Source: Caulobacter segnis
Lineage (GTDB): Bacteria > Pseudomonadota > Alphaproteobacteria > Caulobacterales > Caulobacteraceae
Direction of reading: 5' to 3'
DNA length: 64,000 nt
NCBI RefSeq assembly: GCF_023935105.1
Contig: NZ_CP096040.1
Location: 2,480,001-2,544,000 of the forward strand
Position 1 is the first letter of the stretch; each line of letters begins with the position of its first letter. The notes beneath the pieces are model-generated. The model saw only the letters and a program-made list of their open reading frames with translations, ran no database searches and was not told the origin of the DNA. The translations under genes and the position numbers were made by a program. Of the stretch, positions 8,638 to 16,799 are shown piece by piece.

Positions 8638-8885
8638 GCGGGTCTCCGGATGAGGCCGAGCACGGCCAGGAACAGGACGGCGCCCACGCTGGAGACGACG
8701 ATCTCGCCAAGGAAGCCGGCGGGACGCAGCTCGACGCGCGAGGCGACGAACGCTCCGATGAACGAGCCGATCACGCCGATCAAGAGCTTGATGAACAGCG
8801 AATGGCGGCCCGCCAGTATCAGGTCGGCGATCCAGCCGGCCAGGATGCCGATCACCGCCGCCGCGAATACGCCCATGCCGCTCAT
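8634..8885 (-). CDS. GlsB/YeaQ/YmgE family membrane protein
   Basis: This is a small inner-membrane protein of the transglycosylase-associated family, usually stress-induced. Its 83 residues form three glycine-rich helices with family marks GILAGWIADLIL, LLIGVIGSFIGAF and GEIVVSSVGAVLFL. ATG 8885 has GGAG 6 nt upstream. It precedes and overlaps the DUF2842 gene in a two-gene unit. The function is not established; the family name is historical. Confidence 0.85.
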   Translation of the reverse strand: MSGMGVFAAAVIGILAGWIADLILAGRHSLFIKLLIGVIGSFIGAFVASRVELRPAGFLGEIVVSSVGAVLFLAVLGLIRRPA

Positions 8886-9029
8886 CGTCTTCTCCGTCCC
8901 GGCGCGCCCGTTTTTCTCACGAACACGCCGCGCGCTCAGGGTGAGCCACAGAAACATTGATGCGCGCAAGCGGCGGGCGTAGGGAGGTCGCGCCGCATTT
9001 CGGCCCACAAGTGACGCTTTTCCGATCCC

Positions 9030-10061
9030 ATGACGTCTTTTCTGCGTTCCGACCGTTCGCGCGCCGTCGCGATCTGGCTCTTCATCGTCGCCGCCATGGT
9101 CTTCGCCATGGTCGTCGTCGGCGGGGCGACCCGCCTGACGGACTCGGGCCTCTCGATCACCCAGTGGAAACCGATCATGGGCGCGCTGCCGCCGATGTCG
9201 GACCAGGCCTGGCGCGAGAGCTTCGAACTCTACAAGAAGATCCCCCAGTACCAGCTGGTGAACCCCGACATGACCCTCGAAGGGTACAAGGGCATCTTCT
9301 GGTGGGAGTGGGCGCACCGCCTGCTGGGGCGCACGGTGGGCATGGTGTTCGCCATTCCGTTCGTGGTCTTCCTGATCCGCCGCGATATCCCGCGCCGCCT
9401 GATCTGGCGCTGCGCCATCATGCTGGGCCTGGGCGGCCTGCAGGGCCTGGTCGGCTGGTGGATGGTGTCCAGCGGCCTTTCCGAACGCGTGTCGGTCGCG
9501 CCCGAGCGGCTGATGATCCATCTGGGCCTGGCCCTGGCCCTGTTCGTCGTCCTGATCTGGACCGCCCTGGACGCCTGGAGCGGCTCGCCGCGAGTCGAGG
9601 AGCGTTCGGCCTGGAAGGGCTGGGCGCTGGCCTTCCTGGGCGCGGTGTTCTTCCAGAGCCTGCTGGGCGCCTTGGTCGCCGGCAACCATGCGGGCTTCGT
9701 CTACAACGACTGGCCGCTGATGAACGGCCGCTTCTTCCCCGCCGACTATGTCGGCAAGAGCTTCTGGGGCACGCTGGCCCACAGCCAGGGCGCGGTGCAG
9801 CTGCACCATCGCCTGGTCGCCTACGCGTTGTTCGTGGCCGGGATCGTCATCGGCGTCCTGGCGCGTCGCGATCGGCCGCTGGCGGCCGGCAGCAAGGGCG
9901 CGGCGCTGGCGGTGATGGTCGCCGTCATCCTGCAGGCGAGCCTGGGCGTCTGGACGCTGATGGCCGGCGTGCCGATCGCCCTGGGCGTGCTGCACCAGGC
10001 CGGCGCGGCGCTGTTGCTGGCTACGGCCACGGTCTTCGCCTGGCGTGTCCGCCGGCCCTGA
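9030..10061 (+). CDS. ctaA: Heme A synthase (CtaA/COX15)
   Basis: This membrane enzyme oxidises heme O to heme A for cytochrome aa3 oxidase. It has 343 residues with eight predicted helices in the COX15 arrangement of two four-helix halves. Conserved features are [18 protein letters not shown] after helix 1, the heme-ligand histidines in [11 protein letters not shown] and MIHLGLA, and the second set in LHHRLVAY and LHQAGAALL. The length and N-terminal motif fit the proteobacterial/mitochondrial COX15 type rather than the shorter Gram-positive CtaA. It stands alone on the plus strand, about 100 nt before the phosphatase gene. Confidence 0.95.
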   Translation: MTSFLRSDRSRAVAIWLFIVAAMVFAMVVVGGATRLTDSGLSITQWKPIMGALPPMSDQAWRESFELYKKIPQYQLVNPDMTLEGYKGIFWWEWAHRLLGRTVGMVFAIPFVVFLIRRDIPRRLIWRCAIMLGLGGLQGLVGWWMVSSGLSERVSVAPERLMIHLGLALALFVVLIWTALDAWSGSPRVEERSAWKGWALAFLGAVFFQSLLGALVAGNHAGFVYNDWPLMNGRFFPADYVGKSFWGTLAHSQGAVQLHHRLVAYALFVAGIVIGVLARRDRPLAAGSKGAALAVMVAVILQASLGVWTLMAGVPIALGVLHQAGAALLLATATVFAWRVRRP

Positions 10062-10160
10062 TTTTCGCGAGGCTCGATTTTCCGGGAGGCCGTGACCAAG
10101 GGCCGGAACAACTGTCACACGCCGGGCGCAAACGGGGCCGATTCCTCATGGAGCTTGGCC

Positions 10161-11657
10161 TTGATCCGCTCGTTTGTTCTCGCCCCCGTTCTGGCTTTTG
10201 TCGCGTCCGTCGCCGTTCCCGCCATGGTCTTGGCCCAGGTTCCCGCCTCGGCCAGCGCCAACGACCCCTACTACAAGGCCGGCGAGGCCGCCCTGGCGCG
10301 CCAGATCGCCGTGGTCCCGAACACGGGCAAGGCCAAGAACGTCATCCTGTTTCTGGGCGACGGCATGGGCATTTCGACGGTCACGGCCGGCCGCATCTAT
10401 GATGGCCAGCAAAAGGGCGTCGACGGCGAGTCCAACTCGCTGGCCTTCGAGAAGCTGTCCTATTCGGCGCTGTCCAAGACCTACAGCCACGACACCCAGG
10501 TCACCGACAGCGCCGCCGGCATCACCGCGATCATGACCGGCGTGAAGACCCGCAACAAGATCATCGGCCTGACCGGCGCGGCGATCGGCGAGAAGTGCGA
10601 GACCGAGAAGGGCCACAGCGTCGAGACCCTGGCCGAGCTGGCCAAGGCCAACGGTCGCGCGGCGGGCGTCGTCACCACCACCCGCGTCACCCACGCCACC
10701 CCGGCCGGCGCCTATGCCCACACCGCCTATCGCGACTGGGAAGGCGACAGCGATATGCCGGTCGAAGCGATCCAGGGCGGCTGCAAGGACATTGCTCGCC
10801 AGCTGATCGAGGCGCCCGACGCTCTGCGGCTGGACGTGGTCATGGGCGGCGGCCGTTCGCGCTTCCTGCCCGACGGCAAGGAGGTGGGCAAGCGCGCCGA
10901 CGGCCGTGACCTGACCGCCGAATGGCTGAAGGCCGAGGGCGCGAATTCGTCCTACGTCACCACGGTCGACCAACTGAAGGCGATCCCCGCCGACACCCGG
11001 CATGTGCTGGGCCTCTTCGCTCCCGAGCATCTGCCCTACGAGGTCGAGCGGCCGGTGCTGGGGCAGGGCGTGCCGACCCTGGCGCAGATGGCCACGTCGG
11101 CCATCGACGTGCTGTCGAAGAACCCGAACGGCTACTTCCTGCTGGTCGAGGGCGGCAAGATCGACATGGGCAGCCACCTAGGCAACGCCAAGCGGACACT
11201 GACCGAGACCGTGGAGTTCTCCAAGGCGATCGAGGCCGTGCTGGCCAAGGTCGATCTGAAGGACACCCTGGTCGTCGTCACGGCCGACCACAGCCACGGC
11301 CTTGTGATTTCGGGCTACGCCGCCCGCAACGCTCCGATCCTGGGCTTGGCCGGCAACGAGGGCGAACCGATCCTGGCCGGCGACGGCAAGGCCTACACGA
11401 CCCTGATGTTCGCCACCGGTCCCGGTGGTCCGGAAGGCGCCGACACGCGCCGCGATCCGGCCAAGGAGGACGTGGACGACATCGACTACCACCAGCAAGC
11501 CGTGGCGAACCTGCCCAGCGCCGCGCACTCGGGCGAAGACGTGGGCGTGTTCGCCGACGGCCCGCAGGCCTTCCTGCTGCGCGGCGTGGTCGAGGAGAGC
11601 TACATCTTCCAGGTCATGCGCCACGCGTTCGGGTTCGATGCGCCGAAGAAGCGCTGA
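10161..11657 (+). CDS. phoA: Secreted alkaline phosphatase, PhoA type
   Basis: This periplasmic phosphomonoesterase has about 498 residues. The signal is IRSFVLAPVLAFVASVAVP ending at VLAQ. Catalytic features are LFLGDGMG (metal-binding Asp), the nucleophilic serine in TDSAAGITAIMTG, VTTTRVTHATPAG, EGGKIDMGSH, VTADHSHG and AHSGEDV (zinc-binding His). I prefer TTG 10161 because GGAG lies 7 nt upstream and it gives a compact signal peptide. An in-frame GTG at 10092 would add 23 polar residues and has its Shine-Dalgarno only 2 nt away. It converges with the PhoX-type phosphatase, so two unrelated phosphatases share one locus. A clear Pho box was not found. Confidence 0.92.
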   Translation: MIRSFVLAPVLAFVASVAVPAMVLAQVPASASANDPYYKAGEAALARQIAVVPNTGKAKNVILFLGDGMGISTVTAGRIYDGQQKGVDGESNSLAFEKLSYSALSKTYSHDTQVTDSAAGITAIMTGVKTRNKIIGLTGAAIGEKCETEKGHSVETLAELAKANGRAAGVVTTTRVTHATPAGAYAHTAYRDWEGDSDMPVEAIQGGCKDIARQLIEAPDALRLDVVMGGGRSRFLPDGKEVGKRADGRDLTAEWLKAEGANSSYVTTVDQLKAIPADTRHVLGLFAPEHLPYEVERPVLGQGVPTLAQMATSAIDVLSKNPNGYFLLVEGGKIDMGSHLGNAKRTLTETVEFSKAIEAVLAKVDLKDTLVVVTADHSHGLVISGYAARNAPILGLAGNEGEPILAGDGKAYTTLMFATGPGGPEGADTRRDPAKEDVDDIDYHQQAVANLPSAAHSGEDVGVFADGPQAFLLRGVVEESYIFQVMRHAFGFDAPKKR

Positions 11658-11688
11658 TTGTCTGGACGGGGGCTTGCAGGCTGAGACA

Positions 11689-11806
11689 ATCCTCCCCCTA
11701 GCGGGGGAGGTGGCGCGAAGCGCCGGAGGGGGAAGTGCTGCTGACCCTGCCTCTTCCCCCTCCGTCGCCGCTTCGCGTCGACACCTCCCCCGCTAGGGGG
11801 AGGATT
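11689..11806. repeat. Nested palindromic intergenic repeat
   Basis: This 118-bp element has near-complementary arms of about 48-54 nt (11689-11735 and 11753-11806). Each outer end is itself a palindrome, CCTCCCCCTAGCGGGGGAGG. The inner parts (CGCGAAGCG, GGAGGGGGAAG) pair with CGCTTCGCG and CTTCCCCCTCC. The whole can fold as one long hairpin or two separate ones. Its form is that of a dispersed intergenic mobile repeat; it begins 31 nt after the alkaline phosphatase stop and may also end transcription. Confidence 0.85.
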
Positions 11807-12376
11807 TACGGGGATTGAGCGGGCTGAATGATCCGTGTTCGCGAGATCGAAGCCAGCGAAATCAAGCGCTTGTCGATTTTAGACGCCGCTGAATGATCAG
11901 CGTTGAATCCTGTCGCCATACTAACTGCACCTGATGGCTTGGAAGGGACGTCCGGCCGGCGATCGAGACGGCTGTCAGGGGTGGTCGAGCGGGAAGCGCT
12001 CGCCGGGTCTCTCTCGGGAGGCTCGTCTTCGCGACGGATCCAGATGCGGGCTCCCTGAAACATCGGGACGAAGCCCCAGATCCTTCCCTTAGGGGGCGGC
12101 GAAGATCAGGCGAACGCGGCAGGTCCGGGCTGAAATCGCCCGGGCGTTCCGGGACCGGGGTCGTCGCCCTGGCCCGCCCGTCGGGGGCCTCTCGTGGGAG
12201 CGGGTTAAGACCCCGCCGCCTCGCGGGCTCACCGGATAACGAACCACGCGGAGCGTCCTGGCTTCGTCGAAACGGTATTCACTCTCCAAACCTCCGGACG
12301 GATGTCCGGCGCTCCGCGTCCCTTTCCATCCCTTCAGCGGTCAGCCGCGTGAGGACGACGACGCATGACTCCCGTT
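11807..12376. other. 570-nt gap with strong secondary-structure potential; candidate non-coding RNA
   Basis: No convincing gene lies here; two minus-strand frames (11806-12063, 12089-12289) are open but have no ribosome site or recognisable motif. On the minus strand GACGAAGCC (12268-12260) can pair with GGCTTCGTC (12075-12067), closing about 200 nt that contain further stems, such as GCGGG/CCCGC around a GTCTTAA loop. Just upstream is CCGGAC-GGAT-GTCCGG (12294-12309). On the plus side GCTGAATGATC occurs twice (about 11823 and 11889). The size and single closing stem recall 6S-type RNAs, but I cannot confirm the family. Confidence 0.3.
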
Positions 12377-13777
12377 CTAAGCCCTTACGCTGGCCCAGGG
12401 CCCCGTGATCGCCAGGGTGATCCCCGGGTTCTGGACGTTGACGAACATCGTGCCGCCGTCGGGCGAGAAGCAGGCCCCGGCGAACTCGGAATTGCCGGTG
12501 AAGACGTTACGGCCCAGCGTGTAGACCTTGCCCTGGGGCGTCACCCCGCGCAGATGGTTGCGCAGGGTGTCCGAATAGCGGTCCTCGCAGACGATCACGT
12601 GGCCCCAGGGGGCGACCACAAGGTTGTCGGCATAGTCCAGCACCCGGTCGTTCTGGCTCTCGACGAACAGTTGCAGCTTGCCCGGCTGATCCTTCTCGCC
12701 GACCTGGCCTTCGGCGGGCGAGGGGGCATAGCGGAAGATCTGGCCCGAGCCGGCCGCGCCGCCGGCCGTGCAGGCGAAATAGAGCTCGCCCTGGCCGAAG
12801 AACACGCCCTCGCCCCGGCAGAACACCGCCGCGCCCTTGGCGTGGCCGCGCCGGCGCAGGTCGTCATAGGGATTGTCGACGCCGTCCAGGTCGATCCAGC
12901 GCACGGCCTTGGCGCTTCCGATCGGAAAGGTCTTCTCCTCCTGGTTGCGGGTGTCGCCGCCCTCGGGCGCGTCGACCAGGCCCAGGGCCTGCAACCGTCC
13001 GCCGGCGGCCAGGTCGCGACGGTCGTTGGGCAGGAAGCGGTAGAAGAGACCGTCGGCGACGTCCTCGGTCAGATAGACGACGCCCGTGCTGGGATCGATG
13101 CAGGCGGCCTCGTGCTTGAAGCGGCCCAGGCCCTTCAGGGCGACCGGCTGGACGAGGCCGACATGGGCGGCGGGCACTTCGAAGACCCAGCCGTGGTCCT
13201 TGCCGACCTCCAGGCCGCGTTCCAGCGTCGTCTCCTCGCAGGTCAGCCACGCGCCCCAGGGCGTGACGCCGCCGGCGCAGTTGACCAGGGTGCCGGCCAG
13301 GCTGAGGTGCTGGCGCTCGGTCTGGCGGGTCTTGAGATTGTAGAGCTGGGTCGTGGTGCCGCCGGGCAGGGGGCGCTGGCTGTTGTGGAAGTCCCAGACC
13401 TTGGCGCGGTCGATGCGGTCGACCAGGCGCTCGCTCAGACCAAAGGCGCCGTTGTGGATGTCGTTCACCGACAGTTCGTGGTTGCGGACCAGCAGCACGC
13501 GGTCGGCGTCGACGGGGAAGCACCCCATACCGTCGGCCTTGCCGGGCACGAGGAAGCCGTCGCTCATCGTCTCGCCGGCCTGGGAGATGACCTGGTAGCG
13601 AAAGCCCGCCGGCAGATCGAGCAGGCCCTTGGGATCGGGGACCAGCGGGCCGTAGCCCTCGACCTCGTTCAGATAGGTCTCGGCCTGGACCGCCTCGTCC
13701 TGGGCGCGGGCCGAGAAGGCGGTGAAGGCCAGGCTGGTGGCGGCGGCGCCGAGGAAGCGTCTACGGGAAAAGGACAT
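12377..13777 (-). CDS. PhoX-like phosphatase (DUF839), Tat-exported
   Basis: This is a PhoX/DUF839-family protein of 466 residues. PhoX enzymes are Ca/Fe-dependent periplasmic phosphatases with a beta-propeller. It begins with a twin-arginine signal, MSFSRRRFLGAAATSLAFTA, cut near ARAQ. Family marks are GLLDLPAGFRYQVIS, DGMGCFPVD, LLVRNHEL, GGVTPWGAWLTCEE, GRFKHEAACIDPSTGVVYLTED and FAGACFSPDGGTMFVNVQNPG. I use ATG 13777 because it places the RR motif 5 residues in; 22 upstream codons are open but look like leader. It is convergent with the PhoA-type gene and diverges from rplM. Phosphatase activity is inferred from the family; some members act on other substrates. Confidence 0.88.
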   Translation of the reverse strand: MSFSRRRFLGAAATSLAFTAFSARAQDEAVQAETYLNEVEGYGPLVPDPKGLLDLPAGFRYQVISQAGETMSDGFLVPGKADGMGCFPVDADRVLLVRNHELSVNDIHNGAFGLSERLVDRIDRAKVWDFHNSQRPLPGGTTTQLYNLKTRQTERQHLSLAGTLVNCAGGVTPWGAWLTCEETTLERGLEVGKDHGWVFEVPAAHVGLVQPVALKGLGRFKHEAACIDPSTGVVYLTEDVADGLFYRFLPNDRRDLAAGGRLQALGLVDAPEGGDTRNQEEKTFPIGSAKAVRWIDLDGVDNPYDDLRRRGHAKGAAVFCRGEGVFFGQGELYFACTAGGAAGSGQIFRYAPSPAEGQVGEKDQPGKLQLFVESQNDRVLDYADNLVVAPWGHVIVCEDRYSDTLRNHLRGVTPQGKVYTLGRNVFTGNSEFAGACFSPDGGTMFVNVQNPGITLAITGPWASVRA

Positions 13778-13850
13778 GGAGCGCGCTCTTCGAAGGGGAA
13801 CCTGCATGGCGGCTATGCCCGTCGTTGATGACGGTTCGAACACGGGATTG

Positions 13851-13866
13851 CGGTATTATGATACCG
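13851..13866. promoter_or_regulatory. Inverted repeat CGGTAT-TATG-ATACCG upstream of the PhoX gene
   Basis: A perfect 6-bp inverted repeat with a 4-nt centre lies 74 nt upstream of the PhoX-type start, in an AT-rich stretch between divergent PhoX and rplM genes. It looks like an operator for a dimeric regulator. It does not match a Pho box. Confidence 0.45.
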
Positions 13867-13921
13867 TATCACCTATCTCGTTGTATTTAATAAGTTTTGT
13901 AAGTTTTTCGCATCACTATTG

Positions 13922-13950
13922 TTGACAGTGCGCGAACCCTCCCGTACATG
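13922..13950 (+). promoter_or_regulatory. Promoter of rplM-rpsI
   Basis: TTGACA (13922-13927), a 17-nt spacer and TACATG (13945-13950) lie 66 nt before rplM. The AT-rich run upstream (about 13870-13915) resembles an UP element, as expected for a ribosomal protein operon. Confidence 0.6.
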
Positions 13951-14016
13951 CCGCGCCTCACACGGACGAAACCGGATTTCTCGGGGTCGGACGCCTAGAA
14001 ATTACGGATCAATCCC

Positions 14017-14490
14017 ATGCAGAAGATCACGGCTTCCTTGAAGCCAGCCGAGGTCGAGAAGAAGTGGATCGTGGTCGACGCCGAGAACGCCGTTGTCGGC
14101 CGTCTGGCGACGTTCATCGCCATGCGTCTTCGCGGCAAGCACCGTCCTGACTATACCCCGCACGTCGACTGCGGCGACTTCGTCGTCGTGATCAACGCCG
14201 ACAAGGTGAAGTTCACCGGCAAGAAGCTGGACGACAAGGTCTATTACCGTCACACCGGTCACCCGGGCGGCGTCAAGGAAACCACCCCCCGCAAGGTGCT
14301 GGGCGGCAAGTTCCCGGAACGCGTCCTGGAGAAGGCCGTCGAGCGCATGCTGCCCAAGGAGAGCCCGCTGGCTCGCAAGCAGCTGACCCACCTGCTCATC
14401 TACAACGCCGGTGAGCACCCGCACCAAGCGCAAAACCCCGAAGTCGTCGACTTCGCGGGCCGCAACGCCAAGAACATCCGGAGCCTCTAA
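14017..14490 (+). CDS. rplM: 50S ribosomal protein L13 (uL13)
   Basis: Ribosomal protein L13 binds 23S rRNA early in large-subunit assembly. It has 157 residues with the full family pattern: [38 protein letters not shown], the [10 protein letters not shown] loop and a C-terminal [13 protein letters not shown]. It forms the standard pair with rpsI, whose ATG is 3 nt after the stop. Its own promoter is visible upstream. Confidence 0.98.
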   Translation: MQKITASLKPAEVEKKWIVVDAENAVVGRLATFIAMRLRGKHRPDYTPHVDCGDFVVVINADKVKFTGKKLDDKVYYRHTGHPGGVKETTPRKVLGGKFPERVLEKAVERMLPKESPLARKQLTHLLIYNAGEHPHQAQNPEVVDFAGRNAKNIRSL

Positions 14491-14493
14491 GCT

Positions 14494-14967
14494 ATGACTG
14501 ACGCTCAAGGCTTTGAAGCGCTGGCCAGCCTGTCCAGCAACCCGGAAACCGCCGCTCCGGCCGAACCCAAGATCGACGCCCAAGGCCGCGCCTACGCGAC
14601 CGGCAAGCGCAAGAACGCGATCGCTCGCGTCTGGATCAAGCCGGGCAAGGGCTCGATCACGATCAACGGTCGTGACCAGGAAGTCTATTTCGCCCGTCCG
14701 GTGCTGCGCATGATGATCGCCCAGCCGCTGGAAGTCACCGACCGTCTGGGTCAGTTCGACGTCATCGTGACGGTCGAAGGCTCGGGTCTGTCGGGTCAAG
14801 CCGGCGCCATCCGCCACGGCCTGTCCAAGGCCCTGACCCACTACGAGCCCGGCCTGCGCCCGGTCCTGAAGCCGCACGGCTTCCTGACCCGCGACAGCCG
14901 CGTCGTCGAGCGTAAGAAGTACGGCAAGGCCAAGGCCCGCCGCAGCTTCCAGTTCTCGAAGCGCTAA
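14494..14967 (+). CDS. rpsI: 30S ribosomal protein S9 (uS9)
   Basis: Ribosomal protein S9 reaches the P-site tRNA through its C-terminal tail. It has 157 residues. An alanine/proline-rich N-terminal extension of about 30 residues, common in alphaproteobacteria, precedes the core ([35 protein letters not shown]). It ends in FSKR, the basic tail that contacts the tRNA. It is cotranscribed with rplM and followed by a strong terminator. Confidence 0.98.
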   Translation: MTDAQGFEALASLSSNPETAAPAEPKIDAQGRAYATGKRKNAIARVWIKPGKGSITINGRDQEVYFARPVLRMMIAQPLEVTDRLGQFDVIVTVEGSGLSGQAGAIRHGLSKALTHYEPGLRPVLKPHGFLTRDSRVVERKKYGKAKARRSFQFSKR

Positions 14968-14991
14968 GCGCGGTTCATCCGCGTTTGGAAG

Positions 14992-15024
14992 AGGGCGCTT
15001 CGGGTCTCCGAAGCGCCCTTTTTC
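14992..15024 (+). terminator. Terminator of rplM-rpsI
   Basis: AGGGCGCTTCGG (14992-15003) pairs perfectly with CCGAAGCGCCCT (15008-15019) around a GTCT loop and is followed by TTTTC. Confidence 0.92.
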
Positions 15025-15132
15025 TTGGTCTTTTCTCGGGTCTGATCGGGCCCGACAGGCATGCGTCGGTCACACGACGCGGCGAAACTGGACATCCCGG
15101 GTCCCTGGCGGTCCAGGTCGAGGAGTAGGCAG

Positions 15133-16086
15133 ATGGCGAACGCCCCCAAGGTCTTCATCGACGGCGAAGCCGGCACCACCGGCCTGCAGATCCGCGAACG
15201 CCTGGTCGGCCGCAAGGACCTGCAACTGGTCTCGATCGATCCCGACAAGCGCAAGGACGCCGACGCCCGCGCCGAGATGCTGAACGGCGCCGACGCCGTG
15301 ATCCTGTGCCTGCCCGACGACGCGGCCAAGGAGGCCGTGTCGCTGGTCACCAATCCCGACACGGTGATCATCGACGCCTCCACCGCCTATCGGACCGCCG
15401 AGGACTGGGCCTACGGCTTCGCCGAGCTGGACAAGGAGCAGCGCGGCAAGATCGCCGCATCCAAGCGCATCTCCAATCCGGGCTGCTATCCGACCGGCGC
15501 CATCGCCATGACGCGGCCGCTGGTCTCGGCGGGGATCCTGCCGGCCGAGCTGCCGGTCTCGTACAACGCGGTCTCGGGCTACAGCGGCGGCGGCAAGGCC
15601 ATGATCGCCGAGTTCGAGGACGAGAGCGCCAGCAACTTCACCAAGGTCCCGTACCGGATCTACGGCCTCTCCATGGCCCATAAGCACGTGCCGGAGATGC
15701 AGAAGCACGGCGGCCTGCTGAGCCGGCCGATCTTCATGCCGGCCGTCGGGCGCTACCTGCAGGGCATGATCGTCGAGATGCCGCTACACTTCGCGACCCT
15801 GAACAGCGCGCCGTCGCTGGGCGACATCCACGCCGCCCTGGCCAAGCACTACAAGGGCGAGAAGTTCGTCGAGGTCGCGTCGCTAGACGAGGCCAAGAGC
15901 CTGACGACCCTGGACCCCGAGGGGCTGAACGGCACCAACCGCTTGAAGCTCTTCGTGTTCGGCTCGGACACCAGCGGCCAGGCGCGTCTGGTGGCCCTGC
16001 TCGACAACCTGGGCAAGGGCGCCTCGGGCGCGGCGGTGCAGAACCTGAACATCGCCCTGGGCCTGAAGGAAGACGCGGGCCTCTGA
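15133..16086 (+). CDS. argC: N-acetyl-gamma-glutamyl-phosphate reductase, short type
   Basis: ArgC catalyses the NADPH-dependent reduction of N-acetylglutamyl phosphate in arginine synthesis. Its 317 residues match the shorter type-2 subfamily. It has a nucleotide-binding start ([19 protein letters not shown]), active-site C118 in [10 protein letters not shown], and [14 protein letters not shown] 15133 has AGGAG 7 nt upstream; an earlier open codon at 15061 lacks this. It stands alone between the ribosomal terminator and a convergent DUF1287 gene. Confidence 0.95.
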   Translation: MANAPKVFIDGEAGTTGLQIRERLVGRKDLQLVSIDPDKRKDADARAEMLNGADAVILCLPDDAAKEAVSLVTNPDTVIIDASTAYRTAEDWAYGFAELDKEQRGKIAASKRISNPGCYPTGAIAMTRPLVSAGILPAELPVSYNAVSGYSGGGKAMIAEFEDESASNFTKVPYRIYGLSMAHKHVPEMQKHGGLLSRPIFMPAVGRYLQGMIVEMPLHFATLNSAPSLGDIHAALAKHYKGEKFVEVASLDEAKSLTTLDPEGLNGTNRLKLFVFGSDTSGQARLVALLDNLGKGASGAAVQNLNIALGLKEDAGL

Positions 16087-16095
16087 GGCCTCGTT

Positions 16096-16731
16096 CTAGA
16101 CCCGCCAGCGATAGTGGCCTGCGGGCTTGTGCAGCTTGAACATCCACAGCGGCTCCTCGCGGACGCCCTGGCCGATGTTATGCGCTATCCGCACGGTGCG
16201 TGGGCCGTCGACCACGACGCCCAGGTGCGGCCGTCCGCCGCCGGCCAACCGCCAGGTCACGATGTCGCCGGCCTGCGGCGTCGCGAAGGCGTCGCCGCCC
16301 AGCACGCCGGACGAGGGCAGGGGCAGGCGAGCCTTCTGTCTTTCCAGGAAGGTCTCGAGGTTCAGGACGCGGCGATGGTCGATATTGGCGTCCGGCTTGG
16401 TCAGGCCCCAAGCCCGGCGCGACGGATAGGCCTCGAAGGCCCGGGCCATGTCCTCGTGCACTCGCCGCTGCAGGTCGATATCCCAAGCGTCGCGAGCGGC
16501 GCGGATCAGCACGTCGGAGCAGACGCCGCTGGTGCGCAGCACGTCGCCGTTGGGATACCCGATCGAGCGATAGCTGGGATCATAATCGATCGTGACGCCG
16601 ATCTGCCCACGGGCCGCCGCGGCCAGCTTCAGCCCGGCGTTCGGGATCAACGCATGGCTCACTTCGGCGTCCGCCACGAAAGGCGTGGCGGCAAGCATTC
16701 CCAGGGCTGTTCGGCGATCAAGCGTAAGCAT
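16096..16731 (-). CDS. DUF1287 domain protein, exported
   Basis: This 211-residue protein belongs to the DUF1287 family (E. coli YijF relatives). It begins with a signal-like segment (LDRRTALGMLAATPFVADA). The family core is then clear: YDPSYRSIGYPNGDVLRTSGVC with a conserved Cys, SDVLIRAARDAWDIDLQ, RRVLNLETFLERQ, AGDIVTWRLAGGGRPHLGVVVD and HNIGQGVREEPLW. The Cys plus His arrangement recalls NlpC/P60-like hydrolases, so a wall-related hydrolase is possible, but no activity is established. ATG 16731 was chosen as the start of the signal segment. It follows phaC on the same strand with about a 70-nt gap, and its 3' end faces argC. Confidence 0.8.
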   Translation of the reverse strand: MLTLDRRTALGMLAATPFVADAEVSHALIPNAGLKLAAAARGQIGVTIDYDPSYRSIGYPNGDVLRTSGVCSDVLIRAARDAWDIDLQRRVHEDMARAFEAYPSRRAWGLTKPDANIDHRRVLNLETFLERQKARLPLPSSGVLGGDAFATPQAGDIVTWRLAGGGRPHLGVVVDGPRTVRIAHNIGQGVREEPLWMFKLHKPAGHYRWRV

Positions 16732-16799
16732 GCGCCTAAGTTTCGTCGCGATCCGGGCGACTTTTGGGCGAACGTTGGTCTTCGGCGCGGCGAAGCGCT

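Noticed and set aside
10112-10118. CTGTCAC as a Pho box half-site before the alkaline phosphatase
   Set aside because: A Pho box needs two such 7-mers 11 bp apart; neither neighbour position has one.
12089-12289. 66-codon minus-strand frame in the structured gap
   Set aside because: No ribosome site or recognised motif, and the DNA is dominated by stems; left as part of the candidate RNA region.
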